Shown: positions 8,159-17,613, numbered from the stretch's first letter. The stretch: DNA of 64,000 bases from Syntrophotalea carbinolica DSM 2380 (GCF_000012885.1 NC_007498.2:2542001-2606000), one strand, 5' to 3'. Notes: a model not told the origin generated them from the sequence alone. Program-made: numbers and translations.

Positions 8159-9427
8159 CTATTCGGCACCTACTGCCGCAACGGAAACTTCGGGAGCAGA
8201 AGACACCGCTTTTTTGGCAAATCGGTATGTCTTGCCGAAGACCGTTTTATACCGGAACATGACAATCAGCGCGAAAATCACCCCGCAGGCATCGACAACT
8301 GCGTTGAACAGAATAATATCCGCGATAACGGTTTTGGAAAGATATCCGGTAATCAGGGGGGTGGAGAATGTCGCCAGACTCGACAAGGTATAAACCAGAC
8401 CGGTAATCTTGCCCTTTCCGCGAGGGAAAAACTCCGCCATGGTCGTCAACGCCAGCTGCAGCACACCGCCCGCGGCAGTGAATCCAATGATAAACGATGC
8501 CACCTTGCAAAGGATCGGCGTGGGATAACAATACATCAATACCAGACAAATGGTGGAGATCAGCGGGTAAACGAAAACAAAGGTTACCTGACGATAGAGG
8601 GCCTTTACCATCCACCCGGTAATGATCACACTGATCAGGGAACCGATGCTGTAATAACTGATCAAACGCAGGGCGACCGAATAATCCATGCCGGCGACCT
8701 GAGCGCCGAACTTAGGCATCCAGATAGATACGACATAAAATGTTGCCGTGGAGGTGTAACCGATCATAATCAGACAGACACCCTCGATCCAGATATTCGG
8801 CTTGCTCAAGAAACGCTTTTCCGCTGCGACGGTTGCATCCTCAGCACTGCTGTCGCTGGCTTCGATTTTATGATTGGGGAACGGCATTCTGAGCAAAGCC
8901 ACGCCGAGCACGAAAAGATAAACGATGAAAAAGATGAACGACCAACCCCAATAGATATTATTGGCAATGATAAAGCCGGTGACGAACGGGAAGACAAACG
9001 ACCCTCCGGAAATAAAGGCTTTGATCAAAATCGTGGCCGTGCCCGGGGCGGAGGGGAAAGCCTCCATCAGGGCGGGGTAACTACCGACGTCCAGACAGGA
9101 GTTCGCCATACCCGCAATGACGGCGCATATAAAACCAATCGCCACGTTGGGACTGACGAGAATGCCGACGTAGGATACGATAAACAGGCCGAGAGCTATG
9201 AACACAAAAGGCTTGCGGCCGAACTTGTCGGACAAAATGCCGGAAATCAGCAGCACGGCCAGTCGACCGATACCAATACCGGATAGCACGTAAGCAACAC
9301 CGGCATTATCCGTATGGAGCTGAAGGGATAAATAATCCATATTCTGCGCGATAAGCACAGATGTTGTACCGCCGATAACATAGCTAAGATACAGAAGCAA
9401 GGCTGTGGGCATATATCTGTTTTTCAT
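8159..9427 (-). CDS. MFS transporter (MKNRYMPTAL type, copy B)
   Basis: A 422-residue, 12-segment major facilitator protein with the loop 2-3 signature GILSDKFGRKPFVF. The frame is open to a TTG at 9454, but the ATG at 9427 is chosen because AAGGAA lies 8 bases before it and because the paralogue at 14100 starts with the same residues. The two are about half identical. It is the last gene of the minus-strand hydroaromatic block. It is probably an importer of an organic acid related to quinate or shikimate; the substrate is inferred from neighbours only. Confidence 0.87.
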   Translation of the reverse strand: MKNRYMPTALLLYLSYVIGGTTSVLIAQNMDYLSLQLHTDNAGVAYVLSGIGIGRLAVLLISGILSDKFGRKPFVFIALGLFIVSYVGILVSPNVAIGFICAVIAGMANSCLDVGSYPALMEAFPSAPGTATILIKAFISGGSFVFPFVTGFIIANNIYWGWSFIFFIVYLFVLGVALLRMPFPNHKIEASDSSAEDATVAAEKRFLSKPNIWIEGVCLIMIGYTSTATFYVVSIWMPKFGAQVAGMDYSVALRLISYYSIGSLISVIITGWMVKALYRQVTFVFVYPLISTICLVLMYCYPTPILCKVASFIIGFTAAGGVLQLALTTMAEFFPRGKGKITGLVYTLSSLATFSTPLITGYLSKTVIADIILFNAVVDACGVIFALIVMFRYKTVFGKTYRFAKKAVSSAPEVSVAAVGAE

Positions 9428-9609
9428 ATAGTCCGTTCCTTTTTTGTTTGCCAATTTCAGATAACACTAAATTGATGACGAATCCCCGAAAGCATCACTC
9501 CCCTTGAGACAACCCTAGAGACCCTCAATCTGTCTTGTTGCAAAAAATCTTTTTCAATGCACCGACCCCACATATGGGCAAACGTCACCCCGGGGCCGAT
9601 TATGTTTAC

Positions 9610-11106
9610 TTAATTTATCCTTTTAGTCGAGATTGAACTGCGCCCTTTGTACAATAAGCTCGGTCGTTTCTCAACCCCCAACAAAATTATTTCTTTTGAG
9701 TTAAAATCCATCGCAAAATCAGCCAGGTAGCTGCTTATTTTGGGAGAGTGCCATTTTTCCGCCAGGAAGTTCCCGGTCCATTCGAAGGCATACATGGTAT
9801 GCCGATTATAAGCCCGGTTGTTGCCGAAGCTGAATTTACCTTCGTTTTGGGGGATCAGAATGGTTCCGTCGGGCAACGTCATTATCCGCTGTTCCATAAA
9901 CAGCCAACGGTAATTCTCAAGGTTGCCCGGAATCGTCTCCGGCTTGTTCAAGATGGTCTCCGAACCGCCCAACACCTCTTCCCCCTGCCAGATCTCCTTA
10001 CCGTCGAGGGTACTGACCACGGGATGGCCGTCGACGTCAAGCACAAGATAAAGAGGGTCTCCCGAAGGGCTTGCGATACGTGCGAAATTGAATACATGTC
10101 CAAAACGCGGCAGGGCTATGGACTGCTTGGCTTCGAAATGGTTACCGGACTTGCTCAACACAGCGACGTCCCCATAGAACTGCCCGTCGGTGCCCAGCTT
10201 CTGGGCGTAAACCGTACGGGATTCCAGCTCCATGCCTACGCCCCGAAATGCCCACTCCAGATCCGTGGCGATTTCCTTGAGTTTTCCGTCGACGACATCG
10301 AAGACACTCGATGTGAAGGTCCCCCGATCGAGAATGGAGACATACAATTCAGGCACATTGTCATGATCCAGGTCGGCGGTATCGAGCGCGACGATAGTGC
10401 CCGGCAGGGGAATGCTCACCTCGTCCAGAGGCGTCAACGCATCGGCGAGCAGATACATACGCAGTACATTGTCCCCGGCAACAAACACTTCCCGCTCACC
10501 GGAGGCCAACTTTCGCCCCAGGGCAAGCCCCCGCATGACGCCATCAATCTGCAGACCGGGCAGAGCACGGGCACTTTTGCCGGTGTCCTGCGCAGGGATA
10601 ACGTAGGTTTCCGGGGTTACGGGTGTCGATGACTGCTGACGATTGACACGGGGGGAAGTTGCCGAAGGCGCGATGGCATAACCATGGCTCGATATATCGG
10701 AAGGAGCTGCGGTCTGTTTCGCTGCCAGGTCCCGGTTGATTTTATCGGTCACCCGACCCAGGGCGAGAAAGAAGTCGGCCTGCTTGTCGCCCTGTTCGAA
10801 AACCTTGCTGACGTGGCCATCTTGAGCATGGGTCAGCAAAACATCGAAGCTGAAGATCTCCCCAAACTGGGTAAAGCTGCCGTTTATCAGCAAATCGGCG
10901 TTTTCCCCGCTATCCACCACCTGAACATAGGCGGGATCAAGCCGGGAAGCCATCATATGCTGTAATGCCACCTGAAGTTTGTCTTCATTGGCGACACCCA
11001 CGACATTAAATGGGGAGACAAAGGCTTTGAGGGGCTCGGCCGCACAGACGCAGGCACAGCCGAGGACAAGAAGTACAGCACCAATTGTGAGCAAAATCTT
11101 TTTCAC
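9610..11106 (-). CDS. Exported protein with TolB/FlgO-like N-terminus and FG-GAP/VCBS-like repeats
   Basis: A 498-residue protein with a signal sequence (MKKILLTIGAVLLVLGCACV). The stretch VLGC fits a lipobox, so it may be a lipoprotein; cleavage after a later Ala is the alternative. Residues about 28-130 look like the TolB/FlgO-type fold (AFVSPFNVVG, SGENADLLINGSF). Residues about 180-490 have beta-propeller-like repeats with DLDHDNVPELYVS, a calcium-loop motif of FG-GAP proteins. The start is GTG with GGAGG eight bases before it. It lies downstream of a small exported protein and a porin-like protein on the same strand, suggesting an envelope module. Function unknown. Confidence 0.75.
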   Translation of the reverse strand: MKKILLTIGAVLLVLGCACVCAAEPLKAFVSPFNVVGVANEDKLQVALQHMMASRLDPAYVQVVDSGENADLLINGSFTQFGEIFSFDVLLTHAQDGHVSKVFEQGDKQADFFLALGRVTDKINRDLAAKQTAAPSDISSHGYAIAPSATSPRVNRQQSSTPVTPETYVIPAQDTGKSARALPGLQIDGVMRGLALGRKLASGEREVFVAGDNVLRMYLLADALTPLDEVSIPLPGTIVALDTADLDHDNVPELYVSILDRGTFTSSVFDVVDGKLKEIATDLEWAFRGVGMELESRTVYAQKLGTDGQFYGDVAVLSKSGNHFEAKQSIALPRFGHVFNFARIASPSGDPLYLVLDVDGHPVVSTLDGKEIWQGEEVLGGSETILNKPETIPGNLENYRWLFMEQRIMTLPDGTILIPQNEGKFSFGNNRAYNRHTMYAFEWTGNFLAEKWHSPKISSYLADFAMDFNSKEIILLGVEKRPSLLYKGRSSISTKRIN

Positions 11107-11311
11107 GAGTCAATCCTCCGAAAGCGTTTAATGGGGAGGCCCGTTCAACCCGGATAATGTGGAGATAGCCGCAAGGGGCAGAGTCTGCCGGCATCCACAT
11201 GTTTTCCGGCACCCGGGCAAAAATCTGGCAATTATCGCCCGGGTGCGGAAAACCGATAGCGAACCAGCATCAATGACTGAAAAACGTACGAATGTTTTCA
11301 ACGTTCGAGCG

Positions 11312-11587
11312 CTACTTACTGCCGCCGACGAGACTCTTAAGAATGTCGTTGACTTCGTTGAGTTTCTGTTCGAGTTGTTTCAATTCCTGTTCGGAATAGA
11401 CCTTTTCGCCTTTACCGATTTCTTTCTCTAATTTTTTGATGGTCTGTTGAATGGTATCGGCCTGATTGGCGCAATACTTCATGGACAGAAGGCACATATC
11501 CTTTTGATCCTGGCGGGTCTGTGAAAAAACAGGTGTACAGAACACCAGACAGGATGTCGCAAGCAGCAGCAGAGCCGTTTTTTTCAT
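11312..11587 (-). CDS. Small exported coiled-coil protein
   Basis: A 91-residue protein with a clear signal peptide (MKKTALLLLATSCLVFCTPVFS, cleavage near Ser22-Gln23). The mature part of about 69 residues carries two cysteines (MCLLSMKYCANQ) and a charged heptad-like helix (IQQTIKKLEKEIGKGEKVYS, then EQELKQLEQKLNEVNDILKSL). AAGGA precedes the ATG. It lies 77 bp downstream of the porin-like gene. No family recognised; it may be a periplasmic adaptor for the porin, but that is a guess. Confidence 0.7.
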   Translation of the reverse strand: MKKTALLLLATSCLVFCTPVFSQTRQDQKDMCLLSMKYCANQADTIQQTIKKLEKEIGKGEKVYSEQELKQLEQKLNEVNDILKSLVGGSK

Positions 11588-11664
11588 AGGTGTGTCCTTT
11601 CCATCGTAGAGAGAAGGTATATGCAGCGCAAGGCAGGCACCTGCCTTGCGCTACCTGATTCACA

Positions 11665-13173
11665 TTACCATTTCAGGAGCATGACCAGACTTGCACTGTA
11701 GATATCGTCAGGGTCCTGGCCGTTTTCGGCCAGACCGTTGAAGAAATCGCCAAGGAACACATAAGCGAAGCGCGGCGCAATGGTGAAATTCTCGCGCGCT
11801 TTGTAGGGGAAGGAGATATTCACTTCGGTCCCGAGATTCTGGCCGGAAGAAGTGACGACATTCTGATTCTGTTTGGCAACAGCTCCGTAGCCGACATTGG
11901 TGGAGAAGGTCAGCTTTTTGGTCAACGGCAGATCGTAACCGACCCAGCCCAGCATCATCCCCTGGCCTGCGTTATTGTCGTAGAACAAAGAGCTGTTCCG
12001 GTTCGAGATAAGCAGATTGTCTCGAGCGAGGAATTGCAGGCCGGTGACCATATAACCGCACTCGCCGCCGATGGCCACAAAGGCATTGGTCTTGTTGTCG
12101 CGATTACCGTCGTCACCGGACATATACAACAGTTCCGCTTTGATGGTACCGGGGCCGAGTTTCATCTTGGCGCCGAGGTTGGCGGCAAAGGCCGAAATGT
12201 TTTTGGAAACCGTTTTACCGAACTGGTAGAGGAAGAAACCGTTGACATCCACCGGACCGAGGCGACCCTGGGCGTTGAAACCCAGCATATGCACATTGGC
12301 CCGATATTTAACGTGATAGGTATAACCGTTGAGAGTTGATTCGGTGACACCGTAGAGTTTGCGAGCGATGTCGCTGTAGAGGAAGTAGTAGCTACCGCCG
12401 ATGGTCAGGTCTTTGTTGACCTTATACTTGGCGTCAAGCATGTACAGGTCAGCGGACACATCGCCGTAAGCCGCACCGACAGTGCCTTCGTCCGCATCCA
12501 ACACGGTGCCGTTAAAACCGAACAGCAGACCGTTGGTGTTGTAAGGGTTAACAGATCCGCCGGTGTAGTTGGTCGTCCCGGAATAATTGGTACTGCCGTT
12601 GTCGGCGAACCGGGAGAAAGCCAATCTCACGGACGTTTTGCCGATATTGGTCGAAAAGATAGCGGCAGCGGCGTCGTTGGAGAAAAATACGCCCTTGTAA
12701 TTGTCGCCGAAATATTGAAGACCGAGCTTGGCGTTGATATCCAGGTCCCAGGGGTGGAAAGTATAGTCAAGGAAAACATGCTTGGTGCGCAGGTTTACCG
12801 AGTCACTACCAACAGCTCCACCACCGGAAATACTGCTGCCTTTGTAGTCCGTATCGCCCCAACGTGCGTTCATCTCAAATTGGGTTACCAATTTGAGATC
12901 TTCGTCGATCTTGGCGATGTACATAATTCGCGTACGCTGATCAAGATAAAATGCGGTGCTGCGGTGTTTGGAACCCGTATCGGGAGTATTGGCGAACATC
13001 CCCGAGCCGTTGTAGGAAAAATAGTCCGGCCCTTCGGAACCGGAATAGTTACTCCCTACCATGCCTAATCGGAACATGCCGTGGAACTCATGCTCAATAG
13101 CCATGGAAGGCGTCGCAACGGCAGTCAGTGCCAGAACCATCAGAAAGATGATGGCCTTATTGATTGTTTTCAA
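11665..13173 (-). CDS. Outer-membrane beta-barrel porin-like protein
   Basis: A 502-residue protein with a signal peptide (cleavage near SMA-IEHE), alternating amphipathic strands rich in Gly, Tyr and Asn, and a terminal aromatic residue (SLVMLLKW) as outer-membrane barrels have. The start appears to be TTG at 13173 with AGGAGG five bases upstream. No closer family was recognised. It sits between aroD and two exported proteins, so it could be the outer-membrane entry for the organic acids handled by the island; this is inference. Confidence 0.8.
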   Translation of the reverse strand: MKTINKAIIFLMVLALTAVATPSMAIEHEFHGMFRLGMVGSNYSGSEGPDYFSYNGSGMFANTPDTGSKHRSTAFYLDQRTRIMYIAKIDEDLKLVTQFEMNARWGDTDYKGSSISGGGAVGSDSVNLRTKHVFLDYTFHPWDLDINAKLGLQYFGDNYKGVFFSNDAAAAIFSTNIGKTSVRLAFSRFADNGSTNYSGTTNYTGGSVNPYNTNGLLFGFNGTVLDADEGTVGAAYGDVSADLYMLDAKYKVNKDLTIGGSYYFLYSDIARKLYGVTESTLNGYTYHVKYRANVHMLGFNAQGRLGPVDVNGFFLYQFGKTVSKNISAFAANLGAKMKLGPGTIKAELLYMSGDDGNRDNKTNAFVAIGGECGYMVTGLQFLARDNLLISNRNSSLFYDNNAGQGMMLGWVGYDLPLTKKLTFSTNVGYGAVAKQNQNVVTSSGQNLGTEVNISFPYKARENFTIAPRFAYVFLGDFFNGLAENGQDPDDIYSASLVMLLKW

Positions 13174-13289
13174 CGGTACCTCCTGTCATGTACCGCACAC
13201 GCACTACGCGCATCCAACGCTGGCCCGCGAGGTAAAACCGCCTAACCGGGTTACGGCAATCCCACCATCACGGGTTGTTTTCGATGCGG

Positions 13290-14051
13290 CTATGTCTGCA
13301 TGTGCAATAAATTAAGTATGTTGCGTAAATCAGCAGCATTAATCTGTCCGGGCGCAGATGCTTCCACCGCAGAACCGAAGGTCAGCGCAGAGCCGAACAC
13401 TTCGCCGGCCAGGCGGGTGACGCCTCCTAGCCCGGACATGGACATAGTAATAAACGGACGATCAGCAAAGTGTTCTCGCATGGTGTTGGTCGCATCGAGC
13501 AACACCAGAACATCCGAAGCATTCTGCGGCATAACGGCAATTTTCGGCAGGTCGGCTCCAAGCTCCTGCATGCGGCACAGCCGCATCAGGATCTCCTCTT
13601 TCACCGGTGTCCGGGCGAAGTCGTGACTCGACATCACGACCTTCACGCCATGCTCATGTGCGGTATCGACCAGTTCACGAACCACGCTTTGTTCCTGAAA
13701 CAGTTCCACATCCACAAGATCGATCTCACCGGTTTGCGCCAGAGCCTTGTTCAAGGCGCCGTAATAATCATCCGACACCTCCCGTTGCCCACCTTCCCGT
13801 TTGGACCGGAAAGTAAAAAGCAACGGTTTTTCGCCCAACCGGGCGCGAATCTCGAACAAGGCCGACTTAACCTCCTCGATATCCTCGACATGCTCGAAGA
13901 AATCGACGCGCCATTCTGCCAAATCAAAATCCAACACCTTCAGTACTTCGGTTTCATTGACGAGTTGATCCAGGGTGCGCCCAACCATCGGTACGCAGAT
14001 TTTGGGTGCTCCTGCACCAAAAACCACATCCCTCACTTTTACTGTTGCCAT
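13290..14051 (-). CDS. aroD: 3-dehydroquinate dehydratase, type I
   Basis: A 253-residue class I TIM-barrel enzyme that dehydrates 3-dehydroquinate to 3-dehydroshikimate through a Schiff base. The catalytic residues fall at the classical numbering: His143 (SSHDF) and Lys170 (DLPKIAVMP). The substrate-binding Arg213 (GVTRL), Ser232 and Gln236 (SAPGQ) and EWRVDFFE (46-53) are also present. The ATG follows GAGGAAG. It is 48 bp downstream of an MFS gene on the same strand, so probably cotranscribed. With aroQ at 1132 the window carries both unrelated classes of this enzyme. Confidence 0.95.
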   Translation of the reverse strand: MATVKVRDVVFGAGAPKICVPMVGRTLDQLVNETEVLKVLDFDLAEWRVDFFEHVEDIEEVKSALFEIRARLGEKPLLFTFRSKREGGQREVSDDYYGALNKALAQTGEIDLVDVELFQEQSVVRELVDTAHEHGVKVVMSSHDFARTPVKEEILMRLCRMQELGADLPKIAVMPQNASDVLVLLDATNTMREHFADRPFITMSMSGLGGVTRLAGEVFGSALTFGSAVEASAPGQINAADLRNILNLLHMQT

Positions 14052-14099
14052 TTATTGCTTCCTCTTTGCTACAAGGTGCAGTCACTTACCGTTCGACAC

Positions 14100-15326
14100 T
14101 TAAGCAGCCACGGCATCCAGGTTCATGACTTTGCGGTAGCGATAAACAACGACTGCAGCCAGAACGACACCGACAAAGGTCACGCCGGCATTGAACAGCA
14201 TGATGTCGCGGATACCTGTGGTTCTGGCGATAATCCCGGTAATAACGGGGATCGAGAAGGTAGCGACACTGGAACAGGTGTAAACGATACCGGTGATCTT
14301 GCCTTTACCCTCGGGGAAGAATTCCGCCATAGCAGTAAGAGCCAGCTGCAGAACGCCGCCCGCACCGGCATAGCCGACGACGAAGGAACAAACGTAGCAG
14401 ATTGCGGGACCGGGATTGAGGTACAGGAGGAACAGGAAGATCGTGGAAATAATGGGGTAAATCAGAACAAAATAAGCAGGACGCGGGAACTTACGCAGGA
14501 AAACCGTGGTAAGACCGATACTGCAGAGGGAACCGATAGCGTAAAGGCTGATCAGACGCAGGGCTTCGGGGCCGGCCATACCCGCCACGTTGGTAGCGAA
14601 TTTAGGCATCCAGATGGAAAAGAGGAAGAAAGTAGCCGTGGAGGTATAACCGATCAGGATAAGGCACACGCCTTCGACGGCCATTTTCGGTTTTTCGCGA
14701 AATACGCTGGGGGCATCCTGATTAACGGCGTTGGCAGCCTTGTCCGCATCGGCAGCGGCAATGGCCTTGTGATCGGGGAACACCATCTTGATCAGAACCA
14801 GGGCATTAATGGCCAGCACGGCCGCGCAGATAATGAAACCCCAGCCGAAGTACATGTTGTTGGCGACAACGAATGCCATAATCATGGGCAGAACAAACTG
14901 ACCGAAGGAAATGGAAGCCTTGGTAAAGATGTTTGCGATACCCTGATGCTTGGGGAACGATTCCATGAGCGCGGGATAGGTACCTGCGTCCAAAGAAGAG
15001 TTCGCAATACCGGCCAGCACGGCAAGGATGAAACCGATGGTGGTATTGGGACTGAACAGGATAGCGACGAAAAAGAAGGCATAAATGACCATGCCCAGGA
15101 AAACGAAAGGCTTGCGGCCGAATTTATCGGACAGCGCTCCGAGAACGAACAGAACGATAAGACGCCCGATGCCCATACCGGAAATAACGAAAGCAACGCC
15201 GGCGGCGTCGGTGTTCATCTGATTCGACAAAAAGTCCATACTCTGCGCCAGGATCAGCGCACCCATGCCGTGAACGAAATAGTTCACATAAAGGGATAAT
15301 GCCGTAGGCATATATCTGTTTTTCAT
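14100..15326 (-). CDS. MFS transporter (MKNRYMPTAL type, copy C)
   Basis: A 408-residue, 12-segment major facilitator protein with GALSDKFGRKPFVF between helices 2 and 3. The start at 15326 matches that of the paralogue at 8159-9427; an ATG nine bases upstream (15335) has no ribosome site. It lies just upstream of aroD in one unit and downstream of the TIM-barrel gene across a 350-bp hairpin-rich leader. Import of dehydroquinate, quinate or shikimate is likely from context but not shown by sequence. Confidence 0.87.
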   Translation of the reverse strand: MKNRYMPTALSLYVNYFVHGMGALILAQSMDFLSNQMNTDAAGVAFVISGMGIGRLIVLFVLGALSDKFGRKPFVFLGMVIYAFFFVAILFSPNTTIGFILAVLAGIANSSLDAGTYPALMESFPKHQGIANIFTKASISFGQFVLPMIMAFVVANNMYFGWGFIICAAVLAINALVLIKMVFPDHKAIAAADADKAANAVNQDAPSVFREKPKMAVEGVCLILIGYTSTATFFLFSIWMPKFATNVAGMAGPEALRLISLYAIGSLCSIGLTTVFLRKFPRPAYFVLIYPIISTIFLFLLYLNPGPAICYVCSFVVGYAGAGGVLQLALTAMAEFFPEGKGKITGIVYTCSSVATFSIPVITGIIARTTGIRDIMLFNAGVTFVGVVLAAVVVYRYRKVMNLDAVAA

Positions 15327-15369
15327 TGTATTCATCCCGTTTTGTGTTAATTTTACAAGTTGGAGGATT

Positions 15370-15646
15370 TCTGTTAGGGATTTCCGTCTCTCGAAAGCGA
15401 TGGAAATCCCTAACAGAGTAACGCTGGTTCGTTGCGCTTTATCGTTTTACCGGACTCGTCTCCTTGCCGAAGCAAGGTTTCCAAGGCCGCGTTCGAAACG
15501 GGCTGCCACCCGTCGAACCCGGATTCGTTGTTTTCCTGGCTGCGCTTGTCCCGCTGACCAGGTCTGCCGGCAAAATCGATAAAGATAAAACAACCGGTCT
15601 TGTAGTGCGACTTTCCGGGGCTGATCAAACGATCAGCCCCCGAAAG
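15370..15646 (-). promoter_or_regulatory. Hairpin-rich leader between the TIM-barrel gene and the MFS gene
   Basis: This 350-bp gene-free space holds four strong inverted repeats. One is a perfect 16-bp repeat, TCTGTTAGGGATTTCC at 15370-15385 with its complement at 15402-15417. The others are CCTTGC/GCAAGG (15462-15477), GTTCG-aa-ACGGG/CCCGT-CGAAC (15491-15518) and CTTTCCGGGGCTGATC with its near-complement (15611-15646). None has a T-run on the minus strand. The last may mark the 3' end of the TIM-barrel mRNA; the first lies 44 bp before the MFS start and could control it. Confidence 0.5.
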
Positions 15647-15684
15647 CATCAGGCGTCATGCAACCTGACATCCTGTCTGTCCGC

Positions 15685-16506
15685 TTAAGCTTCAGCTACA
15701 CGTTTGAGCAGTTCCTGGGTTGCTTCATAAAGCATCTTCGCGCGAGGAATCGGCGCCAGAGCCAACTGCTCCTGCTCGTTGACACACTCCAGAGAGAGCG
15801 GCAAATCGGCCGGCAGCGCTTTGAGCAGCGAAACCAGATCGATACCGCCCTTGCCCGGCGCAAGGCGATAGCCGCGGGCCTGGTACAGAAGACCTTCGAT
15901 GTCGGTCGGCTTCTCTTTGGTGCCGTCGCAAAGCTGCATGTATTTCAGAGAGCCTTCCGGCAGCAGCTTGATATCTTCCAGAGTATTACCGCCACGATCG
16001 AAGTGCAGCGGATCGATGATGACGCCGGCGTTGTCACGATTGACCGTATTCATCAGCTGTGCTGCATCCTTGAGGTTTTTGACATCCGTCCAGGGCATGG
16101 GTTCCATGTTGATGGCCAGACCCAGCGGTGCAGCCATTTCGCACAGTTCGGCGAAATTGTCTGCCAACCGCGAAGGATCCGGATCGTTACCGGCCATCAG
16201 CACCTGGCTGGCACCAAAGCGAGCGCCGGTTTCCAGCACAGGCAGGAAGTTGATGGCGCGGGTATCCGGCTTCAGACGCAAAATTTCAATATCAAGCACT
16301 TTTACGCCTGTTTCCTTCAGGCGACGCTCCGTCTCGCGCACCATCGGAGTATCCCCAACCATCTTGTACACGGGCTCCGTAGGGGTGGCGGGCAACAGCC
16401 GCAATCCCACATGGCTGAAACCGGCTTCCGCTGCCACGGTAACCTGGTTGGCCGGCGACACATCCAATACGCTGAGAGCTGCGAGGCCAATAGGACGATT
16501 CTGCAT
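15685..16506 (-). CDS. Sugar phosphate isomerase/epimerase-like TIM-barrel protein, possibly a dehydroshikimate dehydratase
   Basis: A 273-residue xylose-isomerase-like (AP endonuclease 2 superfamily) protein. Metal ligands fit Glu135 (INMEPMPW), Asp165 and His168 (IIDPLHFD), Gln191 (YMQLCDGT) and Glu240 (LSLECVNE). Members include 3-dehydroshikimate dehydratases that yield protocatechuate, as well as isomerases and epimerases. Location directly after aroE and near aroD supports a hydroaromatic substrate, but the family is too broad to assign a reaction. The ATG follows AGGAAGGAG. Upstream (16551-16660) are several TACGGT/ACCGTA half-repeats that could be operators. Confidence 0.7.
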   Translation of the reverse strand: MQNRPIGLAALSVLDVSPANQVTVAAEAGFSHVGLRLLPATPTEPVYKMVGDTPMVRETERRLKETGVKVLDIEILRLKPDTRAINFLPVLETGARFGASQVLMAGNDPDPSRLADNFAELCEMAAPLGLAINMEPMPWTDVKNLKDAAQLMNTVNRDNAGVIIDPLHFDRGGNTLEDIKLLPEGSLKYMQLCDGTKEKPTDIEGLLYQARGYRLAPGKGGIDLVSLLKALPADLPLSLECVNEQEQLALAPIPRAKMLYEATQELLKRVAEA

Positions 16507-16750
16507 GTCGTGCTCCTTCCTTCTTCAAGGTATTTAGGTATTAAAACAATCCGTATCCTTGTCCGATACGGTCATCCTCACCGTAATGCCGTCACTTGTC
16601 GGCACCCTGTTAAATACGGTTGTTCGACCGATTCAGTACGGTTTGGAATTGGGACATTCAGGTTCTCCGGGAACCTGCTCCTAGTTCTGGCTGACTGCTT
16701 CATTGCATGACGCTTGCACACCACCGGAACAAGCGTCAAAGAGCATCGGT

Positions 16751-17584
16751 TTACTTTGAATTCAAGGCATCGAATACGGCTTGTTTCGCAACCTCGGGAA
16801 GGTTCTTCTCGGTCCAGGTTTTAAACTGAGCATCCGCCTGGGAAATGAACATTTCCCGACCGGCGATAGTCCTCCACCCGGCGGCAGCGGCTTCGCGCTG
16901 GAAGCGTGTGACAAAGGGAGTGTAGACAATGTCGTAAGCGATCCCTTTGCGACCGGCGAAAGCCTCCGCAGGATAACCGGTTTCATCTTCATACTTATGT
17001 TTCATTCCCAGAGGGGTAGCGTTGACGACGATATCCGCCGGCACGCTGGTGCGCTCTTCCCAGGGCACAACTTTGAGATCAAAAGTCTCGGCCAGAGCTG
17101 CGGGCAGGTCGTCGACGATATCGGTAACCGTAATATCATCGAAACCCAGGGTCTTAAGTCCGGCCGCAGCGGCTCGAGCGGCGCCGCCGGCACCCATAAG
17201 CAGCACTTTTTTCATCTCGGGCGCGGGGGGGTCGGCCTGCAGGGGGGACATGAAGCCCAGAACATCGGTGTTGTCTCCGCACAAAGCATCGCCGTCCCAA
17301 TAGATAAGGTTGCATGCACCAAGGGCTTTGACTCGATCGGTTACTTTGTCAAGAAGAGGAATGATGGCTTGTTTGTGAGGAATGGTAACGCAGCAGCCGC
17401 GGATGTTCAGCAGACGGACAGCGTCGATGAAGGTGGTCAGTTTTTCAGGTTCCGTATCCATAGGGAGCAGGACGCCGGGAAGATCCAGATCCTGGAAGGC
17501 GGTGTTATGCAGGAGCGGGCTGAGGCTATGCCCAAGGGGATAGCCGACAATGCCATACAGGTTAGGTGTGGTAGTTGCACTCAT
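16751..17584 (-). CDS. aroE: Shikimate dehydrogenase (shikimate/quinate dehydrogenase family)
   Basis: A 277-residue enzyme that interconverts 3-dehydroshikimate and shikimate with NAD(P). The substrate motif GHSLSP (Ser20, Ser22), catalytic Lys71 (TIPHKQ) and Asp107 (GDNTD) are present, with the dinucleotide loop GAGGAARA at 131-138. Two serines in the first motif favour shikimate over quinate, since quinate-active relatives often have Thr in the second position. The ATG follows GGAGG. Because it lies among catabolic-looking genes, it may run in the oxidative direction. Confidence 0.93.
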   Translation of the reverse strand: MSATTTPNLYGIVGYPLGHSLSPLLHNTAFQDLDLPGVLLPMDTEPEKLTTFIDAVRLLNIRGCCVTIPHKQAIIPLLDKVTDRVKALGACNLIYWDGDALCGDNTDVLGFMSPLQADPPAPEMKKVLLMGAGGAARAAAAGLKTLGFDDITVTDIVDDLPAALAETFDLKVVPWEERTSVPADIVVNATPLGMKHKYEDETGYPAEAFAGRKGIAYDIVYTPFVTRFQREAAAAGWRTIAGREMFISQADAQFKTWTEKNLPEVAKQAVFDALNSK

Positions 17585-17613
17585 GATATACCTCCAAACG
17601 GTTAGGGTGTTTC

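Noticed and set aside
13470-15299. A 609-codon plus-strand frame across aroD and the MFS gene
   Set aside because: It lies opposite two well-recognised genes and is rich in Gln, His and Gly, as expected from antisense reading of GC-rich coding DNA.
15470-15530. A tRNA suggested by GTTCGAA words
   Set aside because: The words belong to a local hairpin; no acceptor stem, anticodon arm or CCA can be placed around them.
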